Shown here piece after piece: positions 40,624-45,564 of a stretch of 45,564 nt of DNA. The notes below the pieces were generated by a model. It worked only from the letters and a program-made list of their open reading frames with translations, ran no database searches and had not been told where the DNA came from. A program made the translations under genes and the position numbers. This DNA comes from JBCBWG01 sp036804185 (GTDB lineage Bacteria > Pseudomonadota > Alphaproteobacteria > Rhizobiales > Hyphomicrobiaceae), in contig JBHJOC010000032.1 of NCBI GenBank assembly GCA_050330095.1, positions 1 through 45,564 of the forward strand, in the 5' to 3' direction. How positions within the stretch are numbered: the first letter of the stretch is position 1; every line of letters starts with the position of its first letter.

Positions 40624-41856
40624 ATGTCGCCACCGCTTGCCCATATCCGTGTTCTCGACCTGAGCCGCGTGCTTGCAGGACCGCTCGCCGGCCAAATGCT
40701 CGCCGACATGGGCGCCGAGGTGATCAAGATCGAGCGGCCTCGTACCGGCGACGACACGCGCGGCTGGGGCCCGCCCTATTTTGTTGCACCGACTGACTCC
40801 GACCCTGGCATCTCGGCCTACTTTTCGTGCGCCAACCGGGGCAAGAGATCGGTTGCACTCGACCTTGGCCACCCTGACGGACAGGCTCTCGTCAGGCGCA
40901 TCGCTGCCACATCCGATGTTTTGATCGAGAACTTCAAGCTCGGTGGTCTCGCCAGATATGGCCTCGACTATGCGAGCCTTCGCGCAATCAATCCTGGATT
41001 GATCTACTGCTCGATCACCGGCTTTGGCCAGACCGGCCCCTATGCCCATCGCGCCGGCTATGATTTTCTTGTTCAAGGCATGGGCGGCATGATGAGCATC
41101 ACGGGCGAGCCGGACGAGGCGGGCGGCGGGCCCGTCAAGGTCGGCGTTGCGATCGCCGATCAAATTTCAGGCATGAATGCACTGACCGGCATCCTGGCAG
41201 CTCTCATCCGCCGCGCACAGACTGGTGAAGGCGCCCATGTCGACGTGGCTCTGCTCGACAGCACGGTCGCGGCCCTCGCCAACCAGGCAGCGAGCTTTCT
41301 TGCAACCGGTCTTGCGCCAGAGCGGATGGGCAATGCCCATCCGACCGTCGTGCCCTATCAGACGTTCGAGACCGCTGATGGCCATATCATCCTTGCGGTC
41401 GGCAACGACAGCCAATTCGCAAAGTTCTGTGCGGTCGCCGGCCTCGAGCACCTCGCCACCGATCCGCGCTTTGCAACGAACGCCGCCCGGATCGTCAACC
41501 GGTCGGATCTGATCCCGATCGTCGCCCAGGCCATGAAGGCGCGGGCACGGGATGCATGGATCGCGGCCCTCGAGCGCGCAGGCGTGCCATGCGGCCCGAT
41601 CAACACGATCGCTGATGTGTTCGACGATCCTCACGTAAAAGCCCGCCAGACCCGCAGACCGCTTGCGACAGGCGAGGAGGGCGCCATCGACGTGGTCGCG
41701 AACCCGATCCGCCTGAGTGCACACGACACCACCGCGCCGTCGCCGCCACCCCGCCTTGGTGCCCATACACGAGAGGTGCTGATGGGCGTGCTCGGCCTCT
41801 CCGACCGCGAGATCGCTGCCCTCTCCGACGCCAACGTCATACAGTGTGCGCCTTGA
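40624..41856 (+). CDS. CaiB/BaiF-family CoA-transferase
   Basis: A 410-residue family III CoA-transferase moving CoA between two carboxylates. V-L-D-L-S-R-V-L-A-G-P-L-A-G-Q is the N-terminal signature, followed by D-M-G-A-E-V-I-K-I-E. The conserved G-Y-D-F-L-V-Q-G-M-G-G-M-M-S-I-T-G lies near 140-155 and includes the catalytic aspartate region. The C-terminal half has V-P-C-G-P-I-N-T-I. The start is ATG 40624 because GGAGG stands 6 nt upstream. The partner acids are unknown (carnitine, formyl/oxalate and mesaconate types all exist). maeB follows after 59 nt on the same strand. Confidence 0.92.
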   Translation: MSPPLAHIRVLDLSRVLAGPLAGQMLADMGAEVIKIERPRTGDDTRGWGPPYFVAPTDSDPGISAYFSCANRGKRSVALDLGHPDGQALVRRIAATSDVLIENFKLGGLARYGLDYASLRAINPGLIYCSITGFGQTGPYAHRAGYDFLVQGMGGMMSITGEPDEAGGGPVKVGVAIADQISGMNALTGILAALIRRAQTGEGAHVDVALLDSTVAALANQAASFLATGLAPERMGNAHPTVVPYQTFETADGHIILAVGNDSQFAKFCAVAGLEHLATDPRFATNAARIVNRSDLIPIVAQAMKARARDAWIAALERAGVPCGPINTIADVFDDPHVKARQTRRPLATGEEGAIDVVANPIRLSAHDTTAPSPPPRLGAHTREVLMGVLGLSDREIAALSDANVIQCAP

Positions 41857-41915
41857 TCCGCTAAGTCCCACCCGCCCCGGTCCTGCCCGATCGCCAGCAC
41901 CATCCCGGTATCCTC

Positions 41916-44210
<2,295 letters not shown>

Positions 44211-44229
44211 CCGGAACGGCGGATTGCCA

Positions 44230-45126
44230 GTGCACCGCCCGAAGATCGAAAGCTCGAAGATCATGGGGCCCACGATCGACCGCAACGTGCTGATCGGCTC
44301 TGGCGCGATGATCCTGTCGGTCCTCTGCTTCACCTCGCTCGACGCCATCAACAAGGTTTTGGTTCAAAGCTACAGCGCGTTCTTCCTGTCGTGGGGTCGG
44401 TCCGCCGTGCAACTCGTGCTGCTTTTGGCCCTGATCCCCTTGATCGGCGCCAGCACGATGATGCGCACGTCGCGGCCACTGCTCCAGGCGGCCCGCGGCG
44501 CCTGCATCGCCGGCGTCTCGCTCTGCGTGACGCTCGCCGTCCGCCATTATCCGCTGACCGAGACCTATGTGATCGGCTTCCTGACGCCATTCCTTGCGAC
44601 GGTGATCGCAGCCGTCGTGCTCGCCGAACGGGCGACCGCGCTGCAATGGACGCTCATCACGCTTGGCTTCACCGGCGTGCTCGTCGCGCTGCAGCCAACC
44701 TCGCCGGACCTCGCCTGGACGATTCTGTTTCCGATCGGCTTCGCGGTCATCAACGCCGTTTATTTCGTGCTAACGCGCCTTGGCGGGCGGACCGATGGGC
44801 CTTGGGCGCAACTGTTCTACGTCGGCCTGTTCGCGACGCTCGCCCTCTCGGTTCTCTTGCCCTGGACGTGGCAGACACCGACACCGGCGGCAGGGGCCCT
44901 CATACTGTGTGCCGGCGCCCTCGGTACCCTCGGCCACATGTTCCTGATCAAGGCGTTTGCCAGTGCGCCGACCGCCGTGGTCGCGCCGATGGTGTATTTC
45001 CAGATCATCTGGTCGAGTGCGATCGGGTATGCCGTGTTTGGCGACGTTCCAGCGGCGACGACATGGATCGGGGCCGCCGTGGTCGTGGTCGCCGGCGTCG
45101 CGCTGATCCGAACCCAGGCGCGCTGA
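44230..45126 (+). CDS. EamA-family (drug/metabolite) transporter
   Basis: A 298-residue membrane protein with ten helices, a duplicated five-helix EamA unit. The first half begins with G-S-G-A-M-I-L-S-V-L-C-F-T-S and includes Y-P-L-T-E-T-Y-V-I-G-F-L-T-P-F near 110. The second has F-P-I-G-F-A-V-I-N-A-V-Y-F and ends A-V-V-V-V-A-G-V-A-L-I-R. These carriers export amino acids or other metabolites; the substrate is unknown. The start GTG 44230 has GGCGGA 6 nt upstream; ATG 44263 or in-frame starts inside maeB are alternatives. It begins 19 nt after the maeB stop and is likely cotranscribed. Confidence 0.85.
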   Translation: MHRPKIESSKIMGPTIDRNVLIGSGAMILSVLCFTSLDAINKVLVQSYSAFFLSWGRSAVQLVLLLALIPLIGASTMMRTSRPLLQAARGACIAGVSLCVTLAVRHYPLTETYVIGFLTPFLATVIAAVVLAERATALQWTLITLGFTGVLVALQPTSPDLAWTILFPIGFAVINAVYFVLTRLGGRTDGPWAQLFYVGLFATLALSVLLPWTWQTPTPAAGALILCAGALGTLGHMFLIKAFASAPTAVVAPMVYFQIIWSSAIGYAVFGDVPAATTWIGAAVVVVAGVALIRTQAR

Positions 45127-45263
45127 GCCGTATGAGTTGCCGATAATCACCCGGCCATAAGCATCCAATCCGAAACATCCGAACCCTGAGGCTTTGCCGA
45201 CACAGGTGCAGCGCCGTCGGTCACCTATATCTGGCGCATTGGATTTTGTGATGGATGGTGGCG

Positions 45264-45564
45264 ATGCAAGACGCAAGCGATGGGGCCGGCGCTCGTGGTG
45301 CCAGCAGCGGTGCGGCTGGCGATTTTGACGAGCCCGCATTTTACGACCGCCTAGCCGAACTCAACCCGTGGCTGCGCGAGCCCGAGGATCAGCACGAGAC
45401 GCTGCGGCGCGCGGCGACGCATGCGCGCTATGCCGAAGGCAAGGACGCCTGGAACGCCTGGGCGAAACCCCTGCTGGCGGAGAAAAAGCGGTTGGAGCAG
45501 CGCGGCGAATGGGCGGCCGGGCGGCTCTGGGGCACGATGCAGGAGGGTGGCAATGCCGCCACCA
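45264..45564 (+). CDS. Partial ORF running off the right edge, unknown function
   Basis: An open frame of 100 codons from ATG 45264 to the window end (ATG 45255 is an in-frame alternative). It reads M-Q-D-A-S-D-G-A-G then F-Y-D-R-L-A-E-L-N-P-W-L-R-E-P. A W-N-A-W-A-K-P-L-L-A-E-K-K-R-L-E-Q-R segment with helix-forming charge follows, then E-W-A-A-G-R-L-W-G. Codon use is normal for the window. The Trp-rich W-N-A-W-A start reminds me of the N-terminal stretch of some pentapeptide-repeat proteins, but no repeat is visible yet, so I do not assign it. The weak ribosome site leaves the start open. Confidence 0.5.
   Translation, partial: MQDASDGAGARGASSGAAGDFDEPAFYDRLAELNPWLREPEDQHETLRRAATHARYAEGKDAWNAWAKPLLAEKKRLEQRGEWAAGRLWGTMQEGGNAAT

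Overview
The window is G+C-rich and tightly packed, with about forty protein genes on both strands, short gaps and frequent GTG starts or 4-11 nt overlaps. The gene set points to an alphaproteobacterium, most likely Hyphomicrobiales (Rhizobiales)-like. The main pointers are an EipA/DUF1134 protein, a membrane-bound ferritin-like MbfA with an Irr-type palindrome on its promoter, TrmFO, a phosphotransacetylase-fused malic enzyme, a PchB-like chorismate mutase, and the chain yajC-secD-secF-Mth938-phytoene-synthase-like. I see no rRNA, tRNA, CRISPR array, phage, transposase or plasmid function. The sequence looks like ordinary chromosome cut at both ends, with a glycosyltransferase truncated on the left and an unidentified ORF truncated on the right.

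Layout. 1-4.2 kb: surface polysaccharide genes (partial glycosyltransferase, GT2 glycosyltransferase, Wzx-like flippase, GT4 glycosyltransferase). 4.3-9.2 kb: stress and transport genes (CpxP/Spy-like periplasmic protein, two-domain universal stress protein, MFS carrier of OFA type, azlCD amino-acid exporter, small membrane protein). 9.2-11.7 kb: gatC-gatA for Glu-tRNA(Gln) amidation, followed by a chorismate mutase, with a repeat-rich gap at its 3' end. 12-16.7 kb: SLT-type lytic transglycosylase, aldo/keto reductase, membrane-fused alpha/beta hydrolase, SDR and a small membrane protein. 16.9-20.6 kb: EipA-like envelope protein with an unusual N-terminal half, small secreted protein, RidA with a translationally coupled thioesterase, and a lipoprotein with a Cys-His-Asp pattern. 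20.8-23.7 kb: trmFO and a membrane-anchored asparagine-synthetase-like PP-loop protein. 23.8-29.8 kb: catabolic genes (alpha/beta hydrolase, M20 amidohydrolase, PaiB flavin-reductase-like protein coupled to a threonate/3-hydroxyisobutyrate-type dehydrogenase, GMC oxidoreductase). 29.8-32.1 kb: mbfA and a DUF815 ATPase around a 0.4 kb gap carrying an Irr box, a long hairpin and a dispersed repeat. 32.3-39.1 kb: yajC-secD-secF-Mth938-SQS/PSY-like-SGNH hydrolase on one strand behind one good promoter. 39.2-45.5 kb: metC, a CoA-transferase, maeB, an EamA exporter and the truncated last gene.

How genes work together. The sec block probably combines the SecDF-YajC translocon accessory with bacterial relatives of two mitochondrial complex I assembly factors. 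GatC and GatA need GatB, which is not in the window. MbfA and its promoter form a readable iron circuit: Irr should occlude the promoter when iron is low. The two least conventional coding regions are the PP-loop protein at 22.3 kb and the lipoprotein at 19.9 kb. The most unusual non-coding signals are a 73-nt repeat present twice (about 9.45 and 31.06 kb) and structured leaders before yajC, the PP-loop gene and paiB.
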